Of a stretch of 64,000 bases of DNA, positions 18,718-30,279 are shown one piece after another. The notes under the pieces are model-generated. The model did no database searches. It was not told the DNA's origin and worked only from the letters and a program-made list of their open reading frames with translations. The stretch lies in assembly GCA_977006965.1 (NCBI GenBank), contig OZ345360.1, forward strand, positions 372,001-436,000. The letters run 5' to 3'. How positions within the stretch are numbered: position 1 is the stretch's first letter; the number at the start of each line of letters is the position of its first letter. This DNA is from Phymatolithon calcareum. Lineage: Eukaryota > Rhodophyta > Florideophyceae > Hapalidiales. The position numbers and the translations under genes were made by a program.

Positions 18718-19395
18718 TCACTTATCCTTTTTCAACTCAGCGTCATCATCTTCGAAATCGCCCTTGACATGATCATCCGTCAGTTCGATAATACCTTTCG
18801 GGGCCTCTCCATCGTCATCTTCAGAGTCATCACCGTCGTCATGCAATTCCTCCACCTTAGGCGTATCATCTTCCTCCGGTTTCGGCATCATACCCTTAAG
18901 CATCGCGGCCAAAGGGTTCTCCTCAACCGGAAACGGACGCTTAAGTTTATCCACAGCAGGATGGCCAAGAATATGTAGCTTGACCAGAGCGTCATCCGTG
19001 ACAAGGCGGAAAAATCCCATAAGCCCAGACATAATAAGGGGACTCACTGTCTGCATCTTGTAATGAATAACTGAAAGCAAAACGGTGTTCATCAGCCAGC
19101 CCTGTCGACCGGTGCGCAGAATGTCAAGGTCATACTCCAAATGCGTTGTCTCGCGCACGGTCGGTGGTGCATCGCTGCCTGGGCCGAACGCCGGTTTAGG
19201 CACGGGAACGCGGATCTTGGTGCGGTCATTACGAGCCATAATGCGGACATGTAAGACGAGATATATGAGCGCAGTGACCAGAATGTAGAGGCCGAAACCA
19301 ACACGGGTTTTGAGCAGTACGGATGGGTCCTCCTGGTCAACACTGCGTACGAGCATCATGGCCGAAATCATTACGGCCAGGTTTTTGGAACTCAT
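18718..19395 (-). CDS. PHO88: PHO88/SND3-type ER membrane protein, 225 aa
   Basis: PHO88 (SND3) is an ER membrane protein of the SRP-independent targeting route, first named for phosphate transport. The product has a hydrophobic N terminus, a transmembrane segment at about residues 29-50 (VGFGLYILVTALIYLVLHV), the YDLDILR block and a second hydrophobic stretch near MNTVLLSVIHYKMQTVSPLI. The diagnostic C-terminal motif HILGHPAVDKLKRPFP follows. A long acidic tail (residues 185-225) ends in KKDK. Family length is about 180-190; the extra is the tail. ATG at 19395, single exon. The next gene lies 1 kb away and diverges. Confidence 0.85.
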   Translation of the reverse strand: MSSKNLAVMISAMMLVRSVDQEDPSVLLKTRVGFGLYILVTALIYLVLHVRIMARNDRTKIRVPVPKPAFGPGSDAPPTVRETTHLEYDLDILRTGRQGWLMNTVLLSVIHYKMQTVSPLIMSGLMGFFRLVTDDALVKLHILGHPAVDKLKRPFPVEENPLAAMLKGMMPKPEEDDTPKVEELHDDGDDSEDDDGEAPKGIIELTDDHVKGDFEDDDAELKKDK

Positions 19396-20400
19396 TTTGG
19401 ATAATTCGGCAACGAGCGAGCAAGAGTGACGACGGCGGGTATCGCAGGGAGTGAGTTACTGCAGTCGTTTGTTCTTGAGGGCAGAGCTTGATTTGATTGA
19501 TTTTGGATTTCGTGGACACTGGACTTTACGCGACGCGACACCGTCGGGAGAGTGGCGAGGATTCCGCACGGCTGTCCGAAAATGTGGCCAGCGAGCAAAA
19601 ATATGTCGGTTGGAAAGGGTTAGAATCATATCATACTCAGTCGATTGATTGTAAATGCGCTGCCCACGTGTAACGCTCTAAACACGATATCATAAAGAAG
19701 AGAGTTGAATACGTTGACAACAAGTCCACTTCCATGTCATAGACAGTCCATTAGAAAAAGTATAGCGATGGTCATTCTCTCTTTCGTTCATGATCTCGAT
19801 TGGCCATGCTCTTATAAACATGAAATTTTTCTTTTTTAAAAGAAAATAAAAATGATAAGTAAACCCATGCAGAACGCAAACAATTATGTGAAGTCTCCAT
19901 TTCGATTCTCAAGAACGACCACCTTGCACTGTCGAAAAGAGCAGAAAAGTTGCACGCTCTCTATTCCCTTCCGCTATCATTCAGAAGATGACCTACAGCT
20001 TCCGTCTGGGACGACTTTCAGTACTCATGAAAAACATCAGCCGGCTACAATGTTCCGGGAATACATTACCATCGCAAATTGAGCGATTCCCCTCTAAACA
20101 TGTGGCGTACAATCGCGCCGATCTAGTCTTAAGACATGCAGCTAAAATCGTGGGCAAGGTGGTCAACTCAACATCGGGTGAGACAAGAAAAAAGTTTGTC
20201 TATTGTTGAAAACTAAATTTGACCTATCATACACCGCACAGTGAAGCCACCGTAACTCACGGCGTTCACGTCGATCGAGTTTCGCGCGCATTCCCTCACC
20301 CAAACTGGTTGCCAGGAGTTGCACGCGGGGACGCGAGGCATCACCCCTCGTCGCGGGGAAGGTCCGACCGACCGCATCAATACCTTCCTCTCCCTGTGCT

Positions 20401-21626
20401 ATGGCCGTCATGTCTGATATAACGTCCAGTGGAGCGGAGGATGCACCCACAACTTCGAGCTACGACATAGTGTACGCCGCCGAATTCAACCGCGATGCCT
20501 CGTTTCTGGCAGCCGGCGACTCGTCGGGAAAAGTCTGCATATTCGATATTCACAAGTCGGCTTCTGTCACCTCTGCCCTCTCCCTCCCCACTAACTCTAA
20601 CTCCCATAAGCCTCATCTCGCCCCCGCCTGCTTAAACTATGAAACTGATGGAGGAGCTATTTACGCCATGCATACCGAGCAGGACCTCTTGGTTTGTGGT
20701 GTCGACAAAGGCATGCTTTTTGCCAAATGGGACGATATTCTCAATGGCAAATCCCAATTCCAGTCACTGTTTATTGATTCACCGCATTCGGTCAATGCAC
20801 CGTATGAAGTGAATGGCATTGCGGCTATGTCTGGCGGTGACCGACTGTTTGCAGCTGCTGGCGACGGAAATGCATACTCCATCGCCCTCGAAACTCTGCA
20901 ACAAACGCAGACCTTTGTCGGCGCAGGTCCTCGCGCGTATCTCCACGCCATTTGCATGTCAGGAACTGGCCAGCAAAATACATTTCTTACCGTATGTATC
21001 GCGTTTTCACTGTTTCTTGCTGTCATTGTGCTTTTCTTCTCGGTGTTTCGATTGTTAATCGTGCCTAATTCCAATTTCTCTCCTCCATGGATGCTGGCGA
21101 TATTTTCTTGCCGCAGGGGGCCGATGATGGCTGTGTTCGCTTGTATGACAGCAGAGCTGGTGGAATGTCACAAAGCGTCCTGAATCCCTCGAAAAATGTC
21201 AATTCAATGTCATCGGCGTGGGTGGGCAGTCTCATTGCCGACGATGATGGTGTATTCGCCATGGTTGGAAGTGGTGCTCGTCAACTATCTACGCTCCACA
21301 TTTCGTCGGGGACTGTTGCCCATTCTGCCAAACTCGACGTCATTCCCGTTGCGCTGAAGATCATGGACGATAACGTTTATTGCGGTGGCATCGAAAAGCG
21401 CACGAGTGATGCAAGCGCACTTCAGGTGTTCAATATGCAATGTCAACCCGTTAGCGGAGTACATTCTTCCAAGGCAGGCATTTACACTATAGCAATGCAT
21501 GCAAGCGCGCAGGTCGCGGCAACGGCCGGATATTCGCTTACTGCAGGTGGAACGAGTGCTGCTCCTGATGTCATTGATGTTTACCTCAGTCCTCCTCTGC
21601 GTTCATTCTCGATGGTCATGACATGA
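20401..21626 (+). CDS. THOC6: THOC6-like WD-repeat protein, two exons, 366 aa
   Basis: THOC6 is a beta-propeller subunit of the THO/TREX complex that couples transcription to mRNA export. Exon 1 is 20401-20991 and exon 2 is 21117-21626. The 125-nt intron starts GTATGT, has a CCTAATTC branch-like site and ends TTGCCGCAG. Splicing joins QQNTFLT to GADDGCVRLYDSR, restoring a WD repeat across the junction. The other blades are degenerate: VYAAEFNRDASFLAAGDSSG near residue 30 and IYTIAMHASAQVAATAGYS near the C terminus. The open frame past the exon 1 donor is intron. THOC6 is the best family call, but a generic WD protein cannot be excluded. Confidence 0.75.
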
Positions 21627-21679
21627 TCCACTGGTTAGCACCAGCCAAGACTGGATTGTTTAGATTGAAATATCGACGT

Positions 21680-22435
21680 CCCCTTTCTAAAACGTGATTG
21701 CTTCGTGAATTGCTCTCTTCGATCTTCCCGTGGCTTCGCGACGAAGTCCAAGTGTGTCCGACTCTCGCTGCACGAGATTTTTAGTCTCTAACGTCATCTG
21801 GTGAGGACAAGTCGCAGTCGTGCTTTTGCGCTGGACGCCCGGCTACGAAACCGATGACATCTTTGTCCACAAATGGATGCTGGAGCATCATCGCGCCCCG
21901 AATTTCGGTGCCAATGCCGATTGAGAACCATGCCCATTTCGCATGAAAATCCTGCTTCGCGTTTGCGATGCAACGTAGTCCAATATCTTCCTTTACAACC
22001 AGCCATCCATCAACTCATCCACGCCAAGCCCGCTAAACATTATTTTGTCAAAACTATACACCGTCCCTGTGACATTAGAATGGCTTTCGCTTCCTGCAAA
22101 TTGCTTGCATAGTCCACGAGCCTGTCTTGCGAAGCACAGCACTGTTCCGATTGAGTCGTCCGTCAATCGATTGCATGGGTGGGGCAGAGCCGCACATGCA
22201 CTTTCAAGGCATGGTGCACTTCAGAGAGCAGAACGTGAACGCAAATCAATCTTATCACAGAGCCTGATGTTGCCAATCTCCACAGCTCTAAACATGCAAG
22301 GACAGTAGTTCGATCTGGACAAGACGAAACGTCATCCTGGTTCTCGAACGCGACGTTAATAAGGCCCAGTCCGTGGATAGCCCCCGCGGTTTTTGTTCAG
22401 CATCAACGCGAGAGTCCACATAAAGGAAGATGAGT
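21680..22435 (-). pseudogene. Broken partial copy of the ASNSD1 gene (C-terminal half)
   Basis: This stretch aligns base by base with 38097-38880, the part of the intact ASNSD1 gene that encodes the synthetase domain from just after the ATP motif to the C terminus. Shared blocks include TTTCTAAAACGTG, AATTGCTCTCTTCGATC, CGTGGCTTCGCGAC and GCGATGACATCTT-like strings, with many substitutions and indels between them. No frame stays open. It keeps the orientation of the parent, which lies about 16 kb away. There is no poly(A) and no target-site duplication, so it is more likely a segmental DNA copy than a retrocopy. Confidence 0.9.
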
Positions 22436-22439
22436 CATT

Positions 22440-23340
22440 GAAGAATATTTCGACTTGCCGAGAGCGATGCCGAATATAGGTCATTTACGAAAGAAGAAGA
22501 AGAAAGGCAGCTTTTTATCTAAAAGTTACCAACGCATCTGCTGACGCTTGGGGCAACTTTCGTAGTGCCAAGAGGTTTTGGCTGGATACTGTCTAAAGAA
22601 GAGTTCTTCTTTGTTGATGTAACACGATTCAGTGGACTACAAAAACCCACCTCTGGTCTCCTCATTAACGAAAGAGAAAAAGACATTCGCCACACATTTT
22701 CTTTGTGAGCATAGATAGTAGTGTGACGAACGTCACTTAACAATGGTACTACCATGAAATGGTTGAGTATGATCCCCATCCTCAGAACCCGCTACAGTAT
22801 TGCTCCCTCGCTCGGCTTAATTCCCAAAATTTGGGAACGAGGCCGCCCCCGACGATGTCACTGCCAGTCCGCTGACCCTGAATCTCTGAGCGCAATCGGC
22901 CACCTCATTCTGTTCCCGCCGATGCCATTACCTCTTATTGTCTATTGCTGACCACCACGATAAATGTTCTTGCGTGATTTTTTTTAAAAGGCGGAGACTT
23001 TCATGATTTGATGAATTCTGCAGTTAAGCAAACATTGTAAAACATATATATGTTGATTGCTGTGCACAACCTGGCCGACTGATTCACCGGAGGGCAATAT
23101 AATATTTCTCGAACTTCGCACTTTCAATTTTGGCCGAAGGAAAGCTGGTATTGCTTCCATTCTGCTACATCCTCATCATTGCTGTCCTCAAGAGGAAGCT
23201 GGAACTGAGGGAATGCCGTCGATAAAATTAAGAATAAGTTCATACCCCTGTATACGCCTCCTGCTTTAGTATCCTGAAGATGTTCATCCATCTATTCTTC
23301 GGTCCACCAACTTTCAAAATCACTAAAAATTGGTTCACTG
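22440..23340. other. No gene seen
   Basis: About 900 nt downstream of the ASNSD1 pseudogene. Only short frames are present, and no splice-supported gene, RNA gene or long repeat was found. There is a TATATATA stretch near 23044. Confidence 0.5.
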
Positions 23341-23357
23341 TTGACAATGTTGATCGC

Positions 23358-23855
23358 TCATACCCTCATCTTCGTCAGAGGAAAGAGCGGCTGCAGTGGC
23401 GAATAAGGCTGAGAAAACCGAAGGGCAACTTCGCGTGCTGCTGCTCCGTGATTACCGAAGTTCATTTCTTCACCCATCTCCTCATCTGCGCTTCTAGAGG
23501 ACGCATCGGAGTTGAGCTCGAGCTCACGTGCAGGTTCTTCCTCAACACCTTCATCTTTTGCACTCCCTTCCTCTGCACGGGCGGCAGCAGCCTCGTGCAA
23601 GGCACGACGCTTCGTTTGCCGCTTACGTTCCTTCGTCTCCAACAGCGCTACACCATGTTTGTCTTTCTTCGCCTTGGCAGCATAAATATTGTACCATGTG
23701 TCCAACTCAGCTTCAATATGAGCCGTGCTTTGCTTCTTGACTTCCTCAATATCACCAAGCTTGTTTTGCCAATGCTGTTTCAATTCTATCCTCTTCACTG
23801 TCTCCCTCATACCCAGCATCGTTACCGTCGACAGGTTCAACATCTGTAACATCCG
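23358..23855 (-). CDS. Hypothetical charged protein fragment, about 165 aa
   Basis: The frame is rich in Lys, Glu, Arg and Ala, with strings such as EEVKKQSTAHIEAELDTWY and KERKRQTKRRALHEAAAARA, and an acidic tail. It has the look of a coiled-coil or nucleolar-type protein. It opens with GTG; the first ATG is two codons in. No upstream exon could be supported. The antisense frame is Phe/Leu-rich and is judged a shadow. No family is recognised and it may be only the last exon of a larger or decayed gene. Confidence 0.3.
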   Translation of the reverse strand, partial: RMLQMLNLSTVTMLGMRETVKRIELKQHWQNKLGDIEEVKKQSTAHIEAELDTWYNIYAAKAKKDKHGVALLETKERKRQTKRRALHEAAAARAEEGSAKDEGVEEEPARELELNSDASSRSADEEMGEEMNFGNHGAAAREVALRFSQPYSPLQPLFPLTKMRV

Positions 23856-23929
23856 CACCCAGTTTGGTCAATATTTTAGCCGTGTTCAGAGAAAACAATC
23901 CCATGTCCGCCTGTTCCTCAGCAGCACCA

Positions 23930-24099
23930 AAAATACACCTCTACCAGAGGATGCTACTCTTTTAAATGATGTCGGTAACCATTACTCCTTGCAACCTGAC
24001 GAAGATGTATCAGTGGAAAGATTCAAGGAGATATTGGACGGGTTCTTAGATACCTTGGCTGTTGAAGACAGGGACACTTTTGTCAGCCGATTTGAATGA
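23930..24099 (+). other. Open acidic fragment, about 55 codons
   Basis: This plus-strand stretch reads as plausible protein (near DEDVSVERFKEILDGFLDT) but lacks a start and any family match. It may be the tail of a lost gene. Confidence 0.2.
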
Positions 24100-24138
24100 C
24101 GAAATCCTTTTGGGCTCGCTGGGTGTGCCACAAAGTCA

Positions 24139-25465
24139 CTAGAAGCGTTTCAGGAGAACTTGCCCATCCCGTAAAACAAAACACATGCCAAGGTCAATTA
24201 TCCATACCCGCCACTTCCTGTCGCTCCTCCCGGTCCTCATCTTCTCCACTCTTATATTAGGTGCGACTACGTCATCATTGTGTTGCCCAAGGCCTTCAAA
24301 CTCTTGCCAGATCTCGTTTCTGCAATGCTCAATCTCAGTTCTATCTTGCTGGCTTAGCCGTTCTCCCTCCACGCTCCACACCTCTCTCGTACCGCCGTCC
24401 GCCCCGTGGAAAGGCTCTTTTGTAATTTCAATGTCATGTCCAACGAGCTGCGTAACAAGCACACAATCGGTCCGCATCGTCTCTGTTTACTGCTATTAGT
24501 CTTGGTAATATACGTCCAAACACTTGTGGGTAGTGCTTGTACAAATACTTGTACACTTTAATCTCATGTTTGAGGTACAACTCGCCTTGGGTGAGGTCCA
24601 GCGCGTCCCCAAGTGAATGCATTCCAACGCTTGACTGCGACATTTGCGTCTTCAACGCGAGAGATTACAACATACCCGCTGCCTCCCCATCCGAGGTTTC
24701 CTCGGTAATTCACGAGGAAAAAGCGAATAATATCTTGCTCATTCAAAACGAGTAGTGTTTCTCCGCGAATCGCACGGTGCAGCTCTGCTCGTTCCAAACT
24801 CGTTAGTGCCAGGTCGTCCGTGGATGTGCTGTCCGGGTAGGCTTTTTTGCCGTTGCACTCTGTACCGCCTTTTAAGTGCCCAGAGAGCTTCCGAGCGGTA
24901 CAACGCATGAGCCTTGTCGCTAGGTCACCCAATTCCTCCAGTTTCCTGTCGCTCGCTACTTTGGAAGCTTGGAACAATGCAAGGAAACCATGCACAGGGG
25001 AAACTGTGCCATCACTCTTGTAAATATCGGAAACGCGCACCCTCAGCCACCTACTCTTGCATGACTGATTTGCGTCGACCTGCAAGAATAGAGCTTCATT
25101 GCAGGCGTAGTGTGCAATGCGGTAAACACAGTCTCCGCTATGATGTTTAACAGTCAATCATCACTGAGCTCGCCTGTATTATTCCGCTGTCGGCAAGTGC
25201 GAAAGTAGCAATTGTAACTTGTTGCCACGACCGTTAAAGTACCTTCGGCTGGCAGAAGTATCTCCTCTGCTTCTGAATGAACTGGTGCACGGACGCCAGC
25301 ATCTGGCGGGAAATTCTCTGAAGCGGTACATATGCCAATGTTGTGTAACACGCGATGGGAGCCTCCTTTAGGCCCATAAGTGGTCGCTGCATGTCCCGCC
25401 AACGTTCGCACGTGCGTTAACTCGCTGTCGCTGTGAGCGACGAACTGCGAGATCAGGTCTAGCAC
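24139..25465 (-). pseudogene. Frameshifted protein kinase-like gene
   Basis: Several minus-strand frames, read in order, make one kinase-like protein. The frame from 25157 has an N-terminal region and then the glycine loop GWGGSGYVV and VAVK (catalytic Lys). After a shift, the frame around 24640 continues with an alpha-C-like segment LKHEIKVYKYLYKHYP. After another shift, the frame from 24477 gives a hinge-like VTQLVGHDIE and WRVWIIDLGM, in the place of the DFG strand. The shifts lie between about 24640 and 24610, and near 24480; neither site has a good GT-AG intron. Disruption is therefore preferred over splicing. The closest idea is the divergent kinases common in fungi and oomycetes, but this is inference. 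Confidence 0.65.
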
Positions 25466-27213
25466 AACGGGAGCGTGCTCCTCCTAATCGTCAGTTCGAT
25501 TCGTCAAAATGTCGTACCCCTGTAGCGCCTTAGACTGATTGCTCGCTTTCTAAGCAAGGGTCGCAGCTTAGGCGCTGTGCAGGTAGGCCATGGGATTTAA
25601 AATAAGGATATATGCTCTTCGCGTATTCGCTACTTAGTGGAGTGTAGCAAAACTTTGAACCCATTCTTGGCGCGATTCGATGTAGCGATTGTACGCGATG
25701 GACGACAACTGTCCGCAGTTGTTGCAGGTTCGCAATGGAAAAGCATAGAAGCCTTTGCTGCGGCTGGTTCATTCGGAGAAGCTGCCCAGCTTCCGATTTC
25801 CAGAGTCTTCCCTGAAAAGGACGAGAACAGGGGATGCAGACGTGGGCTGGGGTGGGTGGGTAGGGCGAACTGGGGTTGCATGGGACGCAAAGTACAGTAA
25901 TCCCTCCCTTACTGCATATCGCCCGTCAGACGATATTGTGTGCAGTAAGGGAGGCTATGCAGTACTAGAGGGTTATCATACCATATCATATGTCCCACGT
26001 GTCAAACATTTACAGCTGCGTTCGTTCAATAGTTTGATCCGGGACCATTCCCGAGCTATTTATTTTCAAAAATATTTTTCAAAATTACCCACACCTTACT
26101 TACCTCCACAACTCCAAAAAAGCAGAAAATATCTTTCAAATGAATGAAAACATATTTTCTTTATAGGCGTCTAAGTCTTCGAGCAGAGGGAAATCTCCCA
26201 TTCTATTCTTCTGACAAAGTGCGTGTCAAAACGAAACACCGGCAAACACGCCACCTGTTAGAAATTCTATATCTATCGTATTCTTGGCGTGGTTCCTAAG
26301 AAGCAGGAGAAAGAGAGATAGCCGTCTCGGCATCGGACAGATGAGGCGTCATCATTAGAAAGAAAATCAATTGCAGTCGAATAACACAGATGGAAGCCGT
26401 CCCAAGAATAACGCGCCCAATCTCCATTCGTCGATATGTCTCAAAGCCCTGTCCAAAACAAATATGCAATCCGTGCGATCGCAGATGGGAAGGCGGGTGG
26501 GAAGAAAGGAAAGCCCTGCGGAACAAAGAGTTGGCGGCGGCGACGCGTATGCGCTTTAAGCGCTTATGGGAAATATCCATCAAGTCGTTACGTCGCTGCG
26601 AAGAGACTGACACTGTCGCCGGCGCGGTGACGGGTATGGCGCCGGAAGAAACGGACGCTGTCGGTAGCTCGATGGTGCTAACCGTCGCTTCTTGCGCTCG
26701 AAGATTGTCGCCGTTGTCGAATCACGAGGCACATGTGGCCGTAGCGTTTGATTCGCCCTTCGGGTCCGTTCGGTGTATGCAGGCACCGGTGCGTCCGACC
26801 TCGCGTGCGTAGCAACCGCAATAATGCCTCCAGAAATTACGTCACCTTGTCGCCGACTCGCAACTCTAGCTCCTAGAGCCTCGCCGACTGAATCGCGGCA
26901 TCGCACGGCATTGAAAATATTGTCTTCACTCTTAATACTTGAATCAAGTAAATAATAATTATTGATTTGAAAGATATTTTTGTTGAACGATACGAGTATG
27001 ATTAAGCAGGGAGCTGTTTCCGTTTCTTCTACGATTCGCTGGATCAAGGCGTCCCTCTGGCCCAGTTATCATATCAATATCACAACATCGCTTCCTCTAT
27101 CGTGTACAGACTATCATAATGGATGTTGCCAAATCTAACATTCTGGTATTAAGAGAAACGTGACTAAAGTCCAATCCATTGAAAGCACGGCTCTTATATG
27201 TAACACTGCACCC

Positions 27214-27365
27214 TGTGTTGCGACGGGTGATCGCTGTCTTAGCAGCGGCTGGTGAAAGGACACGAACATGGGGTATTTGACAGTCCCCTATTTGCGCCGG
27301 ATGATCGCTGTACGAGCAGCGGCCGGTGAACGGACGCCAACGCGGAATACTTCGCAGTCCTCGTT
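27214..27365. repeat. Tandem duplication, unit about 74 nt
   Basis: Two diverged head-to-tail copies, each with GATGATCGCTGT-like, AGCAGCGGC and GGTGAA(A/C)GGAC blocks in the same order, starting near 27220 and 27294. Non-coding. Confidence 0.7.
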
Positions 27366-28003
27366 TCGAATGGGTCCTATCCCCTTGCTTGCGCTGACGG
27401 GTGCGTGCGTGGCGACCAGACTGTCAGTGTCACCTCCCTAAGCGGTTCGGAATCAGCCTTGCGGATTTACTTACATCCGCTTGGAATTTGTCACAACTGA
27501 GAGCACTCGTTTGTTCGACCATTCAAGGGCGTGGAGTCGCATGCATTGCGCCCTCTATAATGCCTGGGTAGACTCTTGTGCTGCTGCAGTTCCTTTATAT
27601 ATAGAATAATAAAGGCAGCACCGTCGGGATATCGGAAGGAACCCGCACGGTGAACTAGCCTCTGCTTTTGCCGTGTACGAGCTGCACTCCAGCAATCCAA
27701 TTGTGTTGTGCTCAGCTCTACCTCTCTCCTCTTTCCCTCTGGAACGCCTTGACGTGTCACTTATATCTGTGGGCGTCACGGTGATAGGGGCCTGTGTCTC
27801 CCCAGACCTAAACCACACGAAAATGAAACAACTCCTCTGACGGATACAAAGCGCCACACCTCGTCCTCGCAGTGCTGCTTGGGGACCTAAACCGTCAACC
27901 CAAGTCGAAAGGACAGGAAGTGGAAATGCGAGGGCCAGACATTCCACTCTTGGACGCAAAAACGGGACGGGAAAGTTCTTCCACTCGAGTATCATCGCTG
28001 CAT

Positions 28004-28039
28004 TTGTTCCCTCGCGTAATGTATCATGCGAGGGAACAA
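28004..28039. repeat. Inverted repeat, 12-bp perfect arms
   Basis: TTGTTCCCTCGC at 28004-28015 is the reverse complement of 28028-28039, with a 12-nt loop. Non-coding. Confidence 0.85.
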
Positions 28040-29084
28040 GCGCAGAATCAATGCATCTGGCACGCGGAGACAGCATGCGATCGAGCGGTCACCTATCTGT
28101 ACTCGGGAAGAGTGTAGCAAAGCCCGCGCACAGTAGTCAGCACCAGTAAAAATTAGAAACTCCAGGGCAAGGCATTGTCGGCGTATAAGGTGAGAATCCA
28201 TACAAAAATTCAAAAAATATATGACGAGGAAACCAGGGAAGAGTATCAGAATGCGTACAAGAGAGCACGCGAAAAGAAAAGTGGAAACATAAGAAGTCAC
28301 GGCTCTTCTAGCAGTTTTGAACAGTAAAGCTGCACAAGCTCGTAAAATCGACAGGGCGCTGCGCCAATGGTACCATCAATGATATCAAGACCGGACAGTG
28401 GAAAGGCATGCTCTCACAAAATGAGTACTTCTAGGTGAGCTCAGACAGACGCGCGCGGAGGAAAGCCGTTGGACCCAGCGGAAAGTTTAATTCACCTCAC
28501 GGAGAAGCTACAAGATGGTCATTGAGCAATAATAGAACAAGCTAAATTCCAGAATCACACTCCTCTAAAACGAGAGCGCAAGAAAGCCATCAGACATCAT
28601 ACAATACAAAAGCAGCTCAAGGGGACAGCATATTCTCCGAAGCGCTTTACTCACCCCAGAACACCAGCTACAGGTAACGATTACGAGAGCAGGCAGTTAT
28701 AGTTCTGGCTGGACGAGTGGCATGAAGCCCTACTAGGCATGAAGATCAAGAATGGTATCAGACTTTGGGATCTCGCTGATGCTCTTCTCTTGTAACAACG
28801 GACGAGAAGACATCTTTACTGTAGAAGCTACGGACAAACCGGGGTTTTAGTACTCACGGTCATTTGCGCGCCGAAAACTCCCTCATATTTGCAACTCCGC
28901 TTTCCATCTGCTCGAACTCAAATATACCTTTGGTTATACAGCTCATCGAAAGGCTGCGTTGGGAATGGAAAAAGCACGATGTCGAGCCATTTTCATTCCT
29001 GATTTTATTCCATACTAATGCTCTATCTCACATATAATACCTTTCTTTGCTTCTTAAGTCCTAACGCAATGTCTTTCGTCCCTT

Positions 29085-30278
29085 CTATTCAGAACGCTCT
29101 TCATATCCAGGTGGGACAACAGTTCCAATGTGCCACTCTTGCGTTTCCTTGCAAAAGCTGCGAATGATGTGAATATTCTTGTCAGGCATGGAAACTGCGG
29201 GCATGAGTATGTCCAATTCAGTTTTCTCCCTCAGCATACAGGCAATGACTTCATTAGTATCATCTGGCACGACCAAATGACAGGCGAGAGCCAGAACAAG
29301 AATCACACCGGTAATACTTAGAATTCCAACAGACGTAAAATGCTGGCGCGTAATAGAGCCCACAACGGTATTGCCACTCGAATCCTCCCAATTATCGTCA
29401 ATAGGCTTGCCAACATCACGGACATCCCTATTCTGAACGACTTGGATGTTTCCAACGATATACTGGAGTGCCCTCAACGGCTCGACGGCTTTTCCGCAGT
29501 TTCGCAGAACGAGCTTTTTGACTGAGGAACTTCTGTTCAGTGTGCAACCGCGTCCCTCGTAGTACTCAAATAGCTCTCTTTCCGTGACCTTCTTTATATC
29601 CCCGAGCAATTTGACGACAAGATTGTCCTCCTTGGGGACAAGCAGCATGAACTTGGTTTTAGAAGTAATACTTCTGTTGCCTCCTGAAATTTTGATTTCA
29701 ACTGAATAAGCATGTTGAATAATGGAAGTTTCCAATGTTGTACTGGGCCCGACAGATGGGAGCTCACCTTTTTCGATGTTGCATGCTGCTAAGACTGCAG
29801 TCAACGTTGCCCTTCCTTGTGGAACCTCAATAGGTTCACATGCGTCCTTGTTCATGTTCATACCCGTGTTATTATTCGTGTGGGTCAAGGCCATGCGGAG
29901 ATACTTGTCTTGGAGGTCAACGGTCGATGTCTGTGTACCATAGAAGAATGCCGCTTCCGCTAACAGGGTCAGTATTGTTATTATCACAGCGATGGTAGCA
30001 CGCTGCAGCGGGATGCGATTCCTTTTCATAGGACTGTCGGTGTTCACTTTGAAATCGGGAGTGCCTCGGTACCAGGAAAAGTAGTTGAGAGGATTCAAGG
30101 CTTGGTCTGTAGCCAAAGCGACTGCAAATTGTCCGGTGGAGACTCGCTCGGATCCCGCAGACGTCAAAAGAGCTTTGAGAATATACTCAAAAGATTTGAG
30201 CGTAATAATAGTGAGAAAAGTGGTAACAATCGCCTCGGTTCTCTCGTCAGGGTACAAAGACTTCACCGAAAACGCCAT
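29085..30278 (-). CDS. Hypothetical three-TM membrane protein, 397 aa
   Basis: A complete ORF with ATG at 30278. Hydrophobic segments are at about residues 17-42 (AIVTTFLTIITLKSFEYILKA-like), 93-115 (ATIAVIITILTLLAEAAFFYG) and 318-340 (VGILSITGVILVLALACHLV). The region between the second and third, about 200 residues, has three Asn-rich N-glycosylation-like sites and several Cys, so it may be a lumenal or extracellular domain. A 55-residue tail follows. I do not recognise the family. The gene stands alone between repeat-rich regions, and could be lineage-specific. Confidence 0.6.
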   Translation of the reverse strand: MAFSVKSLYPDERTEAIVTTFLTIITLKSFEYILKALLTSAGSERVSTGQFAVALATDQALNPLNYFSWYRGTPDFKVNTDSPMKRNRIPLQRATIAVIITILTLLAEAAFFYGTQTSTVDLQDKYLRMALTHTNNNTGMNMNKDACEPIEVPQGRATLTAVLAACNIEKGELPSVGPSTTLETSIIQHAYSVEIKISGGNRSITSKTKFMLLVPKEDNLVVKLLGDIKKVTERELFEYYEGRGCTLNRSSSVKKLVLRNCGKAVEPLRALQYIVGNIQVVQNRDVRDVGKPIDDNWEDSSGNTVVGSITRQHFTSVGILSITGVILVLALACHLVVPDDTNEVIACMLREKTELDILMPAVSMPDKNIHIIRSFCKETQEWHIGTVVPPGYEERSE

Positions 30279-30279
30279 G

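Larger units (their letters stand above)
25470..29080. other. Gene-free or decayed stretch
   Basis: Over 3.6 kb only short or non-ATG frames occur. A foldback (arms CCTCCCTTACTGCA at 25903-25916 and its complement at 25941-25954) lies near the start. Around 26580-27040 the minus strand has a protein-like run (for example DALIQRIVEETETAPCLIIL) with no start or family match. At 28600-28800 the plus strand has decayed coding-like text (near FWLDEWHEALLGMKIKNG) broken by stops. These may be remnants of old genes or transposons; none can be named. Confidence 0.5.

Noticed and set aside
23280-23849. 189-codon plus-strand ORF
   Set aside because: The product is Phe/Leu/Cys-rich in the manner of an antisense frame, while the minus strand over the same bases gives a charged, protein-like sequence.
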